A stretch of 64,000 nucleotides of DNA from Chromobacterium sp. ATCC 53434 (GTDB lineage Bacteria; Pseudomonadota; Gammaproteobacteria; Burkholderiales; Chromobacteriaceae). Below the pieces are notes generated by a model that was given only the letters and a program-made list of their open reading frames with translations, did not search any database and was not told where the DNA came from. Of this stretch, positions 41,868-52,101 are shown piece by piece. How positions within the stretch are numbered: position 1 is the first letter of the stretch; the number at the start of each line of letters is the position of its first letter. Made by a program: the position numbers and the translations under genes. The stretch covers positions 992,001 to 1,056,000 of the forward strand of contig NZ_CP025429.1 of NCBI RefSeq assembly GCF_002848345.1, read 5' to 3'.

Positions 41868-43411
41868 GCCACGTTCTCCTTATGCTGGACGGTGGGCGCG
41901 ACGCAGGGCATGTCCAGCTTGAAACGGGTGCCTTGCCCCACTTCGCTGTGCGCCTCGATATTGCCGCCCAGCCTTTGCCGCACGATGTTGTAGACGATGT
42001 TGAGGCCCAGGCCGCTGCCGCCGCTGCCGCGACGGGTGGTGAAGAAGGGATCGAAGATCCGTCCCAGGTTTTCCGGCGCGATGCCCTTGCCGCTGTCGCT
42101 GATGCTGAGCGACACGTGCTGGGCATCGTTGCGGTGGGCTTCTATCACGATGGTGCCAGCAATCTCGCCGCTTTCATAGCCGTGTATCAGCGCGTTGACC
42201 ACCAGGTTGGTCAGCACCTGGGCCAGCGCGCCGGGGTAGCTGTCCAGCAGAATGTCTTCCTCGCACTGGATGTCTATCGCCACCTTGGTGTGCTTGAAGC
42301 GCGGCTTCAAGCTGGTGATCACCTCGTTCAGGTAGTCGTGCAGATGGAAGCTGCGTCGCGCCTCGCTGGTCTGGTCCACCGCCACCTGCTTGAAGCTGTG
42401 GATCAGGTTGGCGGCGCGCTCGGAGTTGGCCAGGATCAGCTCGCAGCATTCCTGCGCGGTCTCCAGATAGCTCTGGAAGTCGCTCTTCTTGATATTGCCG
42501 CTGTCCAGCTTGCCGGTGATGTGCGAGGTGGCGGTGCCCAGATGGGAGGCGGCGGTCAGCGTGATGCCGACCGGGGTGTTGATCTCGTGGGCGACGCCGG
42601 CCACCAGGCTGCCGAGCGAGGCCATCTTTTCCGCCTCCACCAGCGTTTCCTGCGTCGCCATCAGCTGGCTGTAAGCCTGCTGCGCCTTTTCCTTCTCTTC
42701 GCGGGCGATGGCCTCGGCCGCCGTCCGTTTCACCAGGTCGGCCGCGGTGCGGGCGACGATGCGGTTGAAGCCGTTGACGATGCCGCCGATCTCGTCGTCG
42801 GCCAGATGGGTGATCTGGGCGCCGGTGGCGTCGGGCGCGCGTATCGCCGTGTTCAATGCCTGCTGCAGCTTGGCCAGCGGCTGGAAGATGAAGCGCTGCA
42901 GATTGAAGGACATGATGAAGAAGATCATGCCGTCCAGCAGCACGATCTGGGCGATGATGGTGATCAGGTGCTGGTCCTCGCGGGCGCGCAGCGCGTCATG
43001 AGACAGATAGACGGTGGCGGTGCCCAGGTGTTCCTTGCCCTGGTAGACGATGGGAATCTTCATCATGTCGTCCACCTTGGGACGCTCGTTCGGCAGCATG
43101 TCGCGCAGCGTGCCGTTGCCATCGCGGGTGCGGCCGAGATTGAGGCCGCTCTCCCCCTTGACGTTGATGGCGATCACCGACGGCCAGCTCAACTCGCTGT
43201 CCAGCGCCAGACGGACGTTCTCGTCGTCCAGTTGCCAGATGCCGTGTGGCAGCGACAGCGATAGTCTGGATTGCACCGCGGCTCGTTGGGTCTGGAAGTC
43301 GCTCTGGTCTATGCCGTAGTCATGAAGATAGAAATACAGCCCGGTGCTGCCCAGAATGGTGGTGATCCATGCCATCAGCCATAACATTAACCTTGTCTTG
43401 ATGCTTTTCAT
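41864..43411 (-). CDS. Membrane sensor histidine kinase
   Basis: A 515-residue kinase. Two membrane helices (about residues 8-28 and 150-170) flank a periplasmic sensor domain of about 120 residues that I do not recognise. A HAMP-like region, a short coiled coil and the HisKA helix follow, with the phosphorylated histidine in VAGVAHEINTPVG (about H275). The ATPase domain carries the N box (LTNLVVNALIHG), G1 (DSGKGI), F (DPFFTTR) and G2 (GSGLGLNIV) motifs. It is the first gene of a two-gene operon with the HD-GYP response regulator, which is presumably its phosphorylation target. Confidence 0.9.
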   Translation of the reverse strand: MKSIKTRLMLWLMAWITTILGSTGLYFYLHDYGIDQSDFQTQRAAVQSRLSLSLPHGIWQLDDENVRLALDSELSWPSVIAINVKGESGLNLGRTRDGNGTLRDMLPNERPKVDDMMKIPIVYQGKEHLGTATVYLSHDALRAREDQHLITIIAQIVLLDGMIFFIMSFNLQRFIFQPLAKLQQALNTAIRAPDATGAQITHLADDEIGGIVNGFNRIVARTAADLVKRTAAEAIAREEKEKAQQAYSQLMATQETLVEAEKMASLGSLVAGVAHEINTPVGITLTAASHLGTATSHITGKLDSGNIKKSDFQSYLETAQECCELILANSERAANLIHSFKQVAVDQTSEARRSFHLHDYLNEVITSLKPRFKHTKVAIDIQCEEDILLDSYPGALAQVLTNLVVNALIHGYESGEIAGTIVIEAHRNDAQHVSLSISDSGKGIAPENLGRIFDPFFTTRRGSGGSGLGLNIVYNIVRQRLGGNIEAHSEVGQGTRFKLDMPCVAPTVQHKENVA

Positions 43412-43520
43412 GGCGCCTGTTTAATTCGTACCCTCAGAGTGAATCGTAGGCAGATCGGACGCGAATTGCCATGACCGATCAAACACTGTGTGCGCGGATG
43501 CCGTGTCGGTGCCGCCGCGC

Positions 43521-44444
43521 TCAGGTCGAGCCATCGGCCGCCGGCTGCGCAGAAGTCCGGCGCAGCGGCAGTTTCTGCGCCGCCAGGCCGCCCAGGATCA
43601 GCGCCAGGCCCAGCAGCGTCGACGGCAGGATGGCCTCGCCGACGATCAAGTGGATCAGCAACAGAGAGACCAGCGGCGACAGGAAGATCAGGTTGGCGAT
43701 GCTGGCGGTGTTGCGCGTCAGCTTCATCGCCGACAGCCACAGCACGAAGGTGAAGCCCATCTCCAACGCGCCGACGTAGGCGGCGCCGGCCAGCCCCTGC
43801 CAGGACGGCGGCGTCAGCTGGCCGTGCCAGGCGCACCAGGCCAGGCTCAGCGGCAGGCTGAAGGCGAAGTTCAGAGTCAGGCCCAATACCGGCTCGCGCG
43901 AGTCGCGGGTGTTGAAGATCCAGTAGCCGGCCCACAGCAGCGTCGAGGCCAGCGCCAGCATCACGCCCAGGCGGTTGGAGAAGTGCAGTTCCAGCAACTG
44001 GCCGCGGGTGCCTATCACCAGTACGCCCAGATAGCAGACCAGCGCGGCGACGGCGTCCTGGGCGCGCAGCCTCTGCCTCAGCAGCGGCACCGCCAGCAGC
44101 GTCATCGTCAGCGCCCAGGTGTAGTTGATCGCCTGCGCTTCCTGGGCCGGCAGCAGCGAGTAGGCCTGGAACAGCACCAGGTAGTAGACGAAGGGGTTGA
44201 CCGCGCCGAACAGCAGCGAGCTTTTCCAGTGGCGGCGGCAGGCGGCGGCCAGCTCGGGCAGCCGCCGTTGCCAGGCGAGGATGGACAGCAAGGCCAGCAG
44301 CGAGGCGGCGCTGGCGTATAGCACCAGCTGCATCGGACTCAGATGCTGCAGGCTGAGTTTGAACGCGCTGGCGACGGTGGACCAGGCCAGCACGGCGCCG
44401 AGACCGAAGGCGTAGGCTTTTTTCTGGTTGGGGGCGAACGACAA
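43521..44444 (-). CDS. EamA/DMT family transporter
   Basis: A 307-residue inner-membrane protein with ten predicted helices in two EamA repeats (the first ends near GTRGQLLE, the second is NRLGVMLALASTLLWAGYWIFN and following). Such drug/metabolite transporters export amino acids or other small metabolites; substrate unknown. The start is TTG at 44444: GGAGAG lies 6 bases upstream and it begins the conserved N-terminus (MSFAPNQKKAYAFGLGAVLAWS). It lies downstream of the nnrDE gene on the same strand, 66 bases away, and might be cotranscribed. Confidence 0.87.
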   Translation of the reverse strand: MSFAPNQKKAYAFGLGAVLAWSTVASAFKLSLQHLSPMQLVLYASAASLLALLSILAWQRRLPELAAACRRHWKSSLLFGAVNPFVYYLVLFQAYSLLPAQEAQAINYTWALTMTLLAVPLLRQRLRAQDAVAALVCYLGVLVIGTRGQLLELHFSNRLGVMLALASTLLWAGYWIFNTRDSREPVLGLTLNFAFSLPLSLAWCAWHGQLTPPSWQGLAGAAYVGALEMGFTFVLWLSAMKLTRNTASIANLIFLSPLVSLLLIHLIVGEAILPSTLLGLALILGGLAAQKLPLRRTSAQPAADGST

Positions 44445-44510
44445 GACGGCTCTCCGGGTGATGGGCTTTGCCGGTCGATGTTAACCACAAACCGCCGGTA
44501 GCGGCAAAGC

Positions 44511-45971
44511 TCAGTCTCCGGTCAGCAGGCGATTCAGCGCGCAGCGGATCCGCTCGACGGTGGCGGAGGCGGTCAGGCCGATCGGGCCGCCGGCTTCGCG
44601 CCGGTAGTCGTCGCCGGCCAGGCCGTGCAGCCGCACCGCCAGCGACGCGGCGTCGAAGGCCGGCAGGCCCTGGGCCAGCAAGGCGGCGATCAGGCCGGTC
44701 AGCACGTCGCCCTGGCCGGCGGCGGCCAGTTCCGGCCCGCCGCTGGTGTTCAGCCGGTAGTAACCGTCGGGGCGGACGATCAGGCTGCCGGCGCCCTTCA
44801 GCACGACGACGCAGTTGAAATGGACGGCCAGCCGGCGGGCGTGCTGCACGCGGTCGGCCTGGACGGCGGCGGTGTCCAGCTGCAGCAGCCTGGCGGCCTC
44901 GGCCGGATGCGGCGTCAGCACGGTCGGCGCCAGACGCGCGGCGGCGAGGCCGGCCAGGTCGCGGCTGGCGGCGATCAGGTTCAGCGCGTCGGCGTCCAGC
45001 ACCAGAGGGCAGGCCTGCTGCAGCGCCTGCTTCAGCAGATGCTCGGCCAGTTCCTGTTGCCCGAGTCCGGGGCCGATGGCCAGCACGTCGGCGGCGGGCA
45101 GGGCGGCGATCCGGTCCGCCGGCCGTATCATCAACTCCGGGGCGGCGGGGTCCACCGGCAACCTGTCGTCCAGCGGGCACAGATACACCTTGCCGGCGCC
45201 GCCGGCCAGCGCGCTGCGGCCGGCCAGCAACGCGGCGCCCAGCATGCCGGGGGCGCCGCCTATGATGGACACCGCGCCGTAGCTGCCCTTGTGGCTGTCG
45301 CGCGGCCGGGCCAGCATGGCGGCCGACGCGCGGTTCAGCTCGCCCTGGGCTTCCGGATAGCGTTCGGGGGGACAGTCCAGCGTCGCCAGCTCCACCCGGC
45401 CGGCGAGATCGGCGCCGGGGCCGCCGAACAGGCCGGGCTTGTGGCAGAGGAAGGTCAGCGTGTGGTCGGCGCGGAGCGCCGCGCCCAGTGGCTGCCCGGT
45501 ATAGGCGTCCAGTCCGCTGGGGCAGTCCAGCGCCAGTCTGGCGCAGTCCAGCCGGTTCAGCCGGGCGATCAGATCCTGCCAGGCCGGGTCCAGCGGCCGG
45601 GACAGGCCGATGCCGAACAGGCCGTCGATCAACAGCGCCGGCGGCGGCATGTCGGCCGGCAGCTCGGCCAGCACGACGAGGCCGGCGTCGTCGGCCTGGC
45701 GGCGGGCCGCCCGGCACTCGGCGCTGTTAGGCGCCGCCGGCTGCAGCACGCGCACCGGATGGCCGCGGCCTTGCAACTCCAGTGCCGCGTACAGCGCGTC
45801 GCCGCCGTTGTTGCCGGGGCCGGCGCAGACCAGCAGCGGCGCGCCGGCCGGGCAGTGGCGCGCGACCCAGTCGGCGACGGCCAGCGCGGCGCGGCGCATC
45901 AGCTCCAGCTCGCCGGCCGCCTTCTCCAGCCGGCGCAGCGCTTCCAGGCTCAGGATGGCGTCGGCGCCCAT
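44511..45971 (-). CDS. nnrD: Bifunctional NAD(P)HX epimerase/ADP-dependent dehydratase
   Basis: A repair enzyme that restores hydrated NADH and NADPH. The 486 residues contain an N-terminal YjeF epimerase domain (LLVCAGPGNNGGDALYAALELQGRG, DGLFGIGLSRPL) and a C-terminal ribokinase-like dehydratase domain (SHKGSYGAVSIIGGAPGMLGAALLAGRSAL, GPGLGQQELAEHL, VLDADALNLIA, VLTPHPAEAARLL, GQGDVLTGLIAALLAQGL). This is the two-domain NnrDE/YjeF form. Its ATG lies one base past the ubiX stop, so the pair is surely cotranscribed. Confidence 0.93.
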   Translation of the reverse strand: MGADAILSLEALRRLEKAAGELELMRRAALAVADWVARHCPAGAPLLVCAGPGNNGGDALYAALELQGRGHPVRVLQPAAPNSAECRAARRQADDAGLVVLAELPADMPPPALLIDGLFGIGLSRPLDPAWQDLIARLNRLDCARLALDCPSGLDAYTGQPLGAALRADHTLTFLCHKPGLFGGPGADLAGRVELATLDCPPERYPEAQGELNRASAAMLARPRDSHKGSYGAVSIIGGAPGMLGAALLAGRSALAGGAGKVYLCPLDDRLPVDPAAPELMIRPADRIAALPAADVLAIGPGLGQQELAEHLLKQALQQACPLVLDADALNLIAASRDLAGLAAARLAPTVLTPHPAEAARLLQLDTAAVQADRVQHARRLAVHFNCVVVLKGAGSLIVRPDGYYRLNTSGGPELAAAGQGDVLTGLIAALLAQGLPAFDAASLAVRLHGLAGDDYRREAGGPIGLTASATVERIRCALNRLLTGD

Positions 45972-45972
45972 G

Positions 45973-46581
45973 TCATTCTCCCCAGCGCGGCGTCAGCGTC
46001 TGCGCGACGCCCAGTTGATCGAGGATGCGCGACACGACGAAGTCCACCATGTCGTCGACGCTGGCCGGGTGGGTGTAGAAGCCGGGAGACGGCGGCAGGA
46101 TCACCACGCCCAGCCGGGCCAGGTCCAGCATGTTTTCCAGATGGATGGCGGACAGCGGCGTTTCGCGCGGCACCAGCACCAGCGTGCGCCGCTCCTTGAT
46201 GCAGACGTCGGCGGCGCGCTCGATCAGATTGTCGCTGAGGCCGTGGCGTATCGAGGCCAGCGTGCCCATCGAGCATGGACACACCACCATCGCGTCCGGC
46301 GGATTGGAGCCGGACGCCGCCGGCGCGAACCATTCCTCGCGACCGTACACTTCCAGCTGCTCGGGCGGGGCGGGGTAGCGTTCCAGCAGCCAGGCCTTCA
46401 TCTCGGCCGGGCGCGACGGCAGCGTCAGCTGCATTTCCTGCTTGGCCACCACCTGGGCGGCCTGGGAGTACAGCACCCAGACCCGGATGCCGGCGGCCAG
46501 CAGGGTTTCGATCAGGCGCAGGCCGTAGGGCAGGCCGGAGGCGCCGGTCAGGGCGACGGTGACGGTTTTGCGGCGGGACAT
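45973..46581 (-). CDS. ubiX: Flavin prenyltransferase UbiX
   Basis: Makes prenylated FMN, the cofactor of the decarboxylase UbiD in ubiquinone synthesis and of related enzymes. The 202 residues show the flavodoxin-like fold with VTVALTGASGLPYGLRLIE, CPCSMGTLASIRHGLSDNLIERAADVCIKERRTLVLVPRETPLSAIHLENM and the C-terminal DFVVSRILDQLG. No ubiD gene is in this window. It lies just upstream of nnrDE and follows rapZ by 64 bases. Confidence 0.94.
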   Translation of the reverse strand: MSRRKTVTVALTGASGLPYGLRLIETLLAAGIRVWVLYSQAAQVVAKQEMQLTLPSRPAEMKAWLLERYPAPPEQLEVYGREEWFAPAASGSNPPDAMVVCPCSMGTLASIRHGLSDNLIERAADVCIKERRTLVLVPRETPLSAIHLENMLDLARLGVVILPPSPGFYTHPASVDDMVDFVVSRILDQLGVAQTLTPRWGE

Positions 46582-46645
46582 CGGAATTCTCCAGCCGGCG
46601 CGGCGGCGGCGCCGGCGCAGGGCGGACGGAGGCCGTCCGCCGGGG

Positions 46646-47488
46646 TCAGGTTTCGCGGTACAGTTGGCGGTGGCGCACCAGCACCTGCCGGTCGGCGAAG
46701 GCGCGGGCCAGGCTCTCGGTGATGAAGACCGAGCGGTGCTGGCCGCCGGTGCAGCCGACCGCCACCGTCAGGTAGCTGCGGTTTTCCTTGCCGTAGCAGG
46801 GCAGCCATTTGGCGATCAGCGCCTGGATGTCGGCTATCATCTCGGCCACTTCCTGGTGGCCGGCGAAGAAGTCGATGACGGGCTGGTCGCGGCCGGTCAG
46901 CGGACGCAGCAGCGGATCGTAGTAGGGGTTGGGCAGGCAGCGGGCGTCGAACACGAAGTCCGCGTCCTGCGGCAGGCCGTGCTTGAAGCCGAACGATTCG
47001 AAGATCAGCATCGGCCGGCTGCCGTCGGCGTCCAGCAGCTCGCGCACCCAGCTTCTGAGCGCGTTGGCCGACAGTTCGCTGGTGTCGATGCGGGTGCCGA
47101 GTTCCGGTATGTCGGCCAGCATCTCCTGCTCCAGCCGTATGCTTTCCTCCACCGTGATGCCGGCGCCGGACAGCGGGTGGCGCCGGCGGGTCTCGGAGAA
47201 GCGCTTGACCAGCGTTTCCCGCTTGGCCTCGAGAAACAGCAGCCGCACGTCCATGCCCTGGCCGCGCAGGCGGGCGACCACGGCCGGCAGCGCGCTGAGC
47301 GACGGGCCGGAGCGGGTGTCGACGCTGATGGCGATCTGTTCGTAGCCGAAGTCGGCGTACAGCGCCATCGCCTCGGGCAGCATCGTCGCCGGCAGATTGT
47401 CCACGCAGTAGAAGCCGGCGTCCTCCAGCGCGCGCAACGCCACCGACTTGCCGGAGCCGGACAGGCCGCTAATCAATATCAGGCGCAT
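46646..47488 (-). CDS. rapZ: RNase adapter protein RapZ (nucleotide-binding)
   Basis: In E. coli RapZ delivers the small RNA GlmZ to RNase E and controls glucosamine-6-phosphate synthesis. The 280 residues have the Walker A motif [16 protein letters not shown] (residues 8-15 core), [33 protein letters not shown] and the C-terminal [17 protein letters not shown]. The gene overlaps hprK by 20 bases, the standard hprK-rapZ order in betaproteobacteria. Whether GlmZ-type RNAs exist here is unknown. Confidence 0.95.
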   Translation of the reverse strand: MRLILISGLSGSGKSVALRALEDAGFYCVDNLPATMLPEAMALYADFGYEQIAISVDTRSGPSLSALPAVVARLRGQGMDVRLLFLEAKRETLVKRFSETRRRHPLSGAGITVEESIRLEQEMLADIPELGTRIDTSELSANALRSWVRELLDADGSRPMLIFESFGFKHGLPQDADFVFDARCLPNPYYDPLLRPLTGRDQPVIDFFAGHQEVAEMIADIQALIAKWLPCYGKENRSYLTVAVGCTGGQHRSVFITESLARAFADRQVLVRHRQLYRET

Positions 47489-48425
47489 TTTCCTGGTCCC
47501 GTAGGAAGTTGGTGTGGCGTTCGATGAATTCGCGGGTGCTGTCTATGCCCCTGAGCTGCAGGATGTAGTTGCGCACGGCGGCCTCCACCAGCACGGCCAG
47601 GTTGCGGCCGGCGGCCACCGGCAGCACCACCTTGCGCACGGTGACGCCTATGATGTCCTGGGTCTCGGACTGGATGTTGAGCCGGTCCAGCGCCTGCATC
47701 GCCTGGTCGTTGGCCTTGACCAGGTGGATGATCAGTTTCAGCACCTTTTTCGGCCGGACCGCGGTCTCGCCGAAGATGGTGCGGATGTTGAGGATGCCGA
47801 GGCCGCGCACTTCGAGAAAGTCGCGCAGCAGCGGCGGGCAGCGGCCCTCCAGCGTGTCCGGGCCGATGCGGTACAGCTCGACGGCGTCGTCGGCGACCAT
47901 GCCGTGGCCGCGCGAGATCAGTTCCAGCGCCAGCTCGCTCTTGCCCATCGCCGAGTCGCCCATGATCAGCACGCCGATCTCGAACACGTCGAGGAAAACG
48001 CCGTGCAAGACGGTGGACACCGCCAGCGCGCGGGCCAGGTAGATCCGCAGCACGTCCATCAGGTACGGACTTTCCAGCGTGCTGCACATCAAGGGCACGT
48101 TGTGGCTGTGGCAGTAGTCGCGCAGCAGCCGCGGCACCGGCTGGTTGTTGGCCACCATCACCACCGACATGCTCTTGTGGAACAGCTGGTCCAGCGCGGT
48201 CTTGGCGGCCGACTGCTCCAGCTTGTTCAGGTAGTCGACTTCGGCCAGGCCCAGCACCTGCACCCGGTTCGGGTGGATGAAGTTCAGGTGGCCGACCAGC
48301 GCCAGCGTCGGGCGCTGGTCGTCGTTGCCGATCACATTGTCGGAGCCGCCGGTGCCGGCCACCCAGGTCAGATTGAGTTTCTGCTGATTTTCCTGGTACA
48401 GCCTGCGTACGGTGATGCTAGGCAT
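47469..48425 (-). CDS. hprK: HPr kinase/phosphorylase
   Basis: HprK phosphorylates and dephosphorylates HPr at serine. The 318 residues contain a conserved N-terminal domain ([19 protein letters not shown]) and the kinase domain with Walker [16 protein letters not shown] (residues 156-163 core), the [10 protein letters not shown] region and the signature [16 protein letters not shown]. In proteobacteria it works in a regulatory PTS with PtsN. It overlaps ptsN by 8 bases and rapZ by 20. The start at 48425 is preferred; the upstream extension is ptsN sequence in another frame. Confidence 0.95.
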   Translation of the reverse strand: MPSITVRRLYQENQQKLNLTWVAGTGGSDNVIGNDDQRPTLALVGHLNFIHPNRVQVLGLAEVDYLNKLEQSAAKTALDQLFHKSMSVVMVANNQPVPRLLRDYCHSHNVPLMCSTLESPYLMDVLRIYLARALAVSTVLHGVFLDVFEIGVLIMGDSAMGKSELALELISRGHGMVADDAVELYRIGPDTLEGRCPPLLRDFLEVRGLGILNIRTIFGETAVRPKKVLKLIIHLVKANDQAMQALDRLNIQSETQDIIGVTVRKVVLPVAAGRNLAVLVEAAVRNYILQLRGIDSTREFIERHTNFLRDQENAPDID

Positions 48426-48879
48426 TGGGGGTCCATTCGCTGAGCAACTGGTAGAGTTCGTCGCGGTTGGCGATGGCCAGCATCTTCTCGCGCATCTGGC
48501 GGCTGGAGAACATCTGCGCCAGTTCGGACAGGACCTGCAAGTGCAGGTCGGTGGCATGCTCGGGCACCAGCAGCACGAACAGGCACTGCACCGGCTTGCC
48601 GTCCGGCGCGTCGAACGGGATCGGCGCCTTCAGCCGGATGAACACGCCGGTGGCTTCCTTCAGGCCGCGGGCGCGGCCGTGCGGAATCGCCACGCCCTGT
48701 CCCAGTCCGGTGGAGCCCAGTTTTTCGCGGCTGAACAGGCTGTCGAAGATCTCGCTGCGGGCGATGCCGCGGGTGTTTTCCACCAACAGGCCCACCTGTT
48801 CGAACACCCGCTTCTTGCTGGAGACATCCAGATCGAGCAGCACATGGTCCGGAGTCAGGATTTTGCCGATGAGATTCAT
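48418..48879 (-). CDS. ptsN: Nitrogen regulatory PTS IIA protein PtsN
   Basis: The 153-residue IIA protein of the nitrogen-related PTS, phosphorylated at the histidine in VAIPHGRAR (H67). Its phosphorylation state regulates potassium uptake, sigma-54-linked genes and others in proteobacteria. The [26 protein letters not shown] block and [19 protein letters not shown] are typical. It lies just downstream of hpf, the conserved rpoN-hpf-ptsN-hprK-rapZ order. EI and NPr/HPr genes are elsewhere. Confidence 0.94.
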   Translation of the reverse strand: MNLIGKILTPDHVLLDLDVSSKKRVFEQVGLLVENTRGIARSEIFDSLFSREKLGSTGLGQGVAIPHGRARGLKEATGVFIRLKAPIPFDAPDGKPVQCLFVLLVPEHATDLHLQVLSELAQMFSSRQMREKMLAIANRDELYQLLSEWTPNA

Positions 48880-48962
48880 ATTGGGTTATGCATGCGGCTC
48901 TTGGAGAAACCCGGAATTCTACGTTGCCTTGATAGTACTGAAAACCGGCAAGCGCAAAGAAA

Positions 48963-48987
48963 AACGGGAACCGTCCGGTTCCCGTTG
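48963..48987 (-). terminator. Terminator after hpf
   Basis: On the minus strand AACGGGAACC-GGAC-GGTTCCCGTT is followed by a T run (TTTTTCTTT). It lies between hpf and ptsN, so hpf transcripts can end before the PTS genes. Confidence 0.8.
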
Positions 48988-49001
48988 CCTTCAGAGTCGC
49001 G

Positions 49002-49340
49002 TCACAGCGAGGCTTGCACAGCTTCGCCGGAACTTTGGCCGGTGCCCTGCGCGCGATGCTCGGTCAGCTTTTCCTTGTACTTCAACACCTGGCGATCCAG
49101 CTTGTCCATCAGCAGATCGATGGCGGCGTAGAGGTCTGCCTCGGACGCCTCGATGTGGATGTCCTTGCCGGACAGGTGCACGTTGACTTCCGCTTTTTGA
49201 ACCAGTTTGTCCACCGAGAGAGTAACGGAGATGTCGATCACATGGTCGACGTGGCGGGTGATGCGCTCCAGTTTGTTTTCGATGTATTCGCGCAGCGACG
49301 GGGTGACTTCCAGGTGCAGGCCAGTTACTTTGAGGTTCAT
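49002..49340 (-). CDS. hpf: Ribosome hibernation promoting factor (short HPF/YhbH)
   Basis: A 112-residue protein that helps 70S ribosomes dimerise in stationary phase. It contains the whole YfiA/HPF domain ([41 protein letters not shown], then [28 protein letters not shown]) with a short tail, the short HPF form. It follows rpoN by 68 bases and is followed by a terminator. Confidence 0.95.
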   Translation of the reverse strand: MNLKVTGLHLEVTPSLREYIENKLERITRHVDHVIDISVTLSVDKLVQKAEVNVHLSGKDIHIEASEADLYAAIDLLMDKLDRQVLKYKEKLTEHRAQGTGQSSGEAVQASL

Positions 49341-49408
49341 ACCCTAGCTCCTTCTGGTGTTGACCGCCCGGTCGGGTTGCCGGGCGGCATTGTATTTCTC
49401 AAGGCCTG

Positions 49409-50806
49409 TCACAGCGCCTTGCGCAGATTCACCGCCGGAATCTGCATGGCTTCACGATACTTGGCTACGGTGCGTCTGGCAACCTGTATTCCCTGGCGGG
49501 CCAGCGCGTCGGCGATGGCGCTGTCGGACAGCGGTTTCGCGCGGTCCTCGCCGTCTATCATGCCGCGTATGTGAGCCTTGATGGCGGTGGCGGAGCATTC
49601 CCCTCCGCCGTCGGTTTCCAGCGAACTGCCGAAGAAGTACTTGAGCTCGAACAGGCCGCGCGGGCAGAGCAGGTACTTCTGGCTGGTCGAGCGGGAAACG
49701 GTGGATTCGTGCAGGCCGATCTCGTCCGCGATATCGCGCAGGATCAGCGGCCGCATCGCCACTTCGCCATGTTCAAAGAACGATTGCTGCCGTTCAACGA
49801 TAGCTTCCGCCACTTTCAGAATAGTGTCAAATCGCTGCTGGATGTTCTTTACCAGCCAGCGCGCCTCCTGCAGCGGGCCGGCCAGTTCGCCGCCGGCGCC
49901 GCGTTTGTCGGCCAGCAGTCGCTCGTACAGGCGGTTGACGCGCAGCCGCGGCATCGCCGAGCGGTTCAGTTCGGCGACCCAGCGGCCGCGCAGCTTCCTG
50001 ACCGCGATGTCGGGAATCACGTAGTGGATGTCGCCGTGGCCGTAGCCGCTGGCGGGGTAGGGGTTCAGCCGGGAGATCAGCGCCTGCGCCTGGCGCAGCG
50101 CCTCGTCCTGGCAGCCGAACAATTTCTTCAGCTTGGCGTAGTCGCGCCCGCCCAGCAGCTCCAGGTGTTCGCGCGCGATCTCCAGCGCCAGCGCGCGGCC
50201 GGGCTCGTCGGCCGGCCGCCGCAACAGCTGCAGTTGCAGCGATTCGGCCAACGAGCGCGCGCCGACGCCGGCCGGATCGAACTGCTGCAGCAGTGTCAGG
50301 CCGATGGCCAGCTCGTCGCTGTCCAGCTGCAGCTCCAGCGGCAGATTGCCGGCCAGCTCGTCGAGGTCCAGCGGCAGGTAGCCGTCGTCGTCCAGCTCTT
50401 CGATCAGCAGGCAGGCCACCGCGCGGTCGCGGTCGCTCAGCGCGATCTCCCCCAGCTGCGCCAGCAGGTGCTCGCGCAGGCTGGGCTGGCTGGGCACGTT
50501 GAGCATCGGATCATAGTCGTCGTCGCCGCCCTGGCGGGCGCCTGCGCCCCAGTCCAGCAGCTCGCCGGCGCCGTCGTCACGGCCGTCGGCGTCCTGCGTT
50601 TCGCCGGCGCCGCTGTCGGCGCCGTCCGGCGCGGCTTCGCCGTCGTGCGGCTCGTCGCCGCGCTCCAGCAGCGGGTTGTCGAGCAGGAAGCGATCCACCT
50701 CGGCTTGCAGGTCCAGCGTGGACAGCTGCAGCAGTTTGATCGATTGCTGCAGCTGTGGCGTCAGCGTCAGTTGCTGCGAGACCTTGAGCTGAAGGGCCTG
50801 TTTCAT
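49409..50806 (-). CDS. rpoN: RNA polymerase sigma-54 factor RpoN
   Basis: Alternative sigma factor used by enhancer-dependent promoters. The 465 residues have the glutamine-rich activator-interacting region I (MKQALQLKVSQQLTLTPQLQQSIKLLQLS), an acidic region II (GDEPHDGEAAPDGADSGAGE), the core-binding domain, and near the C-terminus the RpoN box (ARRTVAKYREAMQIP) preceded by the helix-turn-helix. It follows lptB by 6 bases and is followed by hpf, the canonical lptB-rpoN-hpf order. Confidence 0.96.
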   Translation of the reverse strand: MKQALQLKVSQQLTLTPQLQQSIKLLQLSTLDLQAEVDRFLLDNPLLERGDEPHDGEAAPDGADSGAGETQDADGRDDGAGELLDWGAGARQGGDDDYDPMLNVPSQPSLREHLLAQLGEIALSDRDRAVACLLIEELDDDGYLPLDLDELAGNLPLELQLDSDELAIGLTLLQQFDPAGVGARSLAESLQLQLLRRPADEPGRALALEIAREHLELLGGRDYAKLKKLFGCQDEALRQAQALISRLNPYPASGYGHGDIHYVIPDIAVRKLRGRWVAELNRSAMPRLRVNRLYERLLADKRGAGGELAGPLQEARWLVKNIQQRFDTILKVAEAIVERQQSFFEHGEVAMRPLILRDIADEIGLHESTVSRSTSQKYLLCPRGLFELKYFFGSSLETDGGGECSATAIKAHIRGMIDGEDRAKPLSDSAIADALARQGIQVARRTVAKYREAMQIPAVNLRKAL

Positions 50807-50812
50807 CGCCGC

Positions 50813-51537
<725 letters not shown>

Positions 51538-51541
<4 letters not shown>

Positions 51542-52101
51542 CGCGGGTCGGCTCCGGCGGCGGGCTTGGCGGCCGCGGGCTGCGAGGCGGTGTTCTTCGG
51601 CTGCAGGATCACAGTGGTGCGGCCGCCCTTGCCGGCTGCCGCGCCGCTGCCGCCGCCGAGCACCTGGTAGGTCTCGTTCTGGGTGTCGTAGGTGATCACG
51701 GTGCCTATCGCCAGGTCGCCGTTGCGCTTGACGCGGGCGTTGCCGGTCAGCACCGCGCTGTGGGCGGCGCTATTGTAATCGAGCTTGCTGGACTGGCCTT
51801 CGACCCAGCCGCCGTTGTTGTCCATCTTCTGGCGGAAGGTGACGATGCGGCCGGTGGCCTGCAAGGTCTGGTTGCCCTGTTTGTCCTGGGTGGCCACCAC
51901 CTTGTCGGCGTTCAGGCGCAGCGTGCCCTGCACCACGACCACATTGCCGGTGCAGACGGAAACGCCTTTGATCTGGTCCATGGTGCAGCCGTTGTCGCTG
52001 GTGATTTCCAGCGGCTTGTTGCGGTCGGCCTGTTCGGCCTGAGCGAGCGCGGAGGCGGCCAGCAGCAGGCTGGCCAATGCGATTCGGGACTTATTTGGCA
52101 T
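51538..52101 (-). CDS. lptA: LPS transport periplasmic protein LptA
   Basis: A 187-residue periplasmic protein that bridges the inner and outer membrane parts of the Lpt machine. A signal peptide ([21 protein letters not shown]) precedes an OstA-like beta-jellyroll region ([33 protein letters not shown]), followed by an alanine/proline-rich tail. Its ATG overlaps the lptC stop by 11 bases. Confidence 0.93.
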
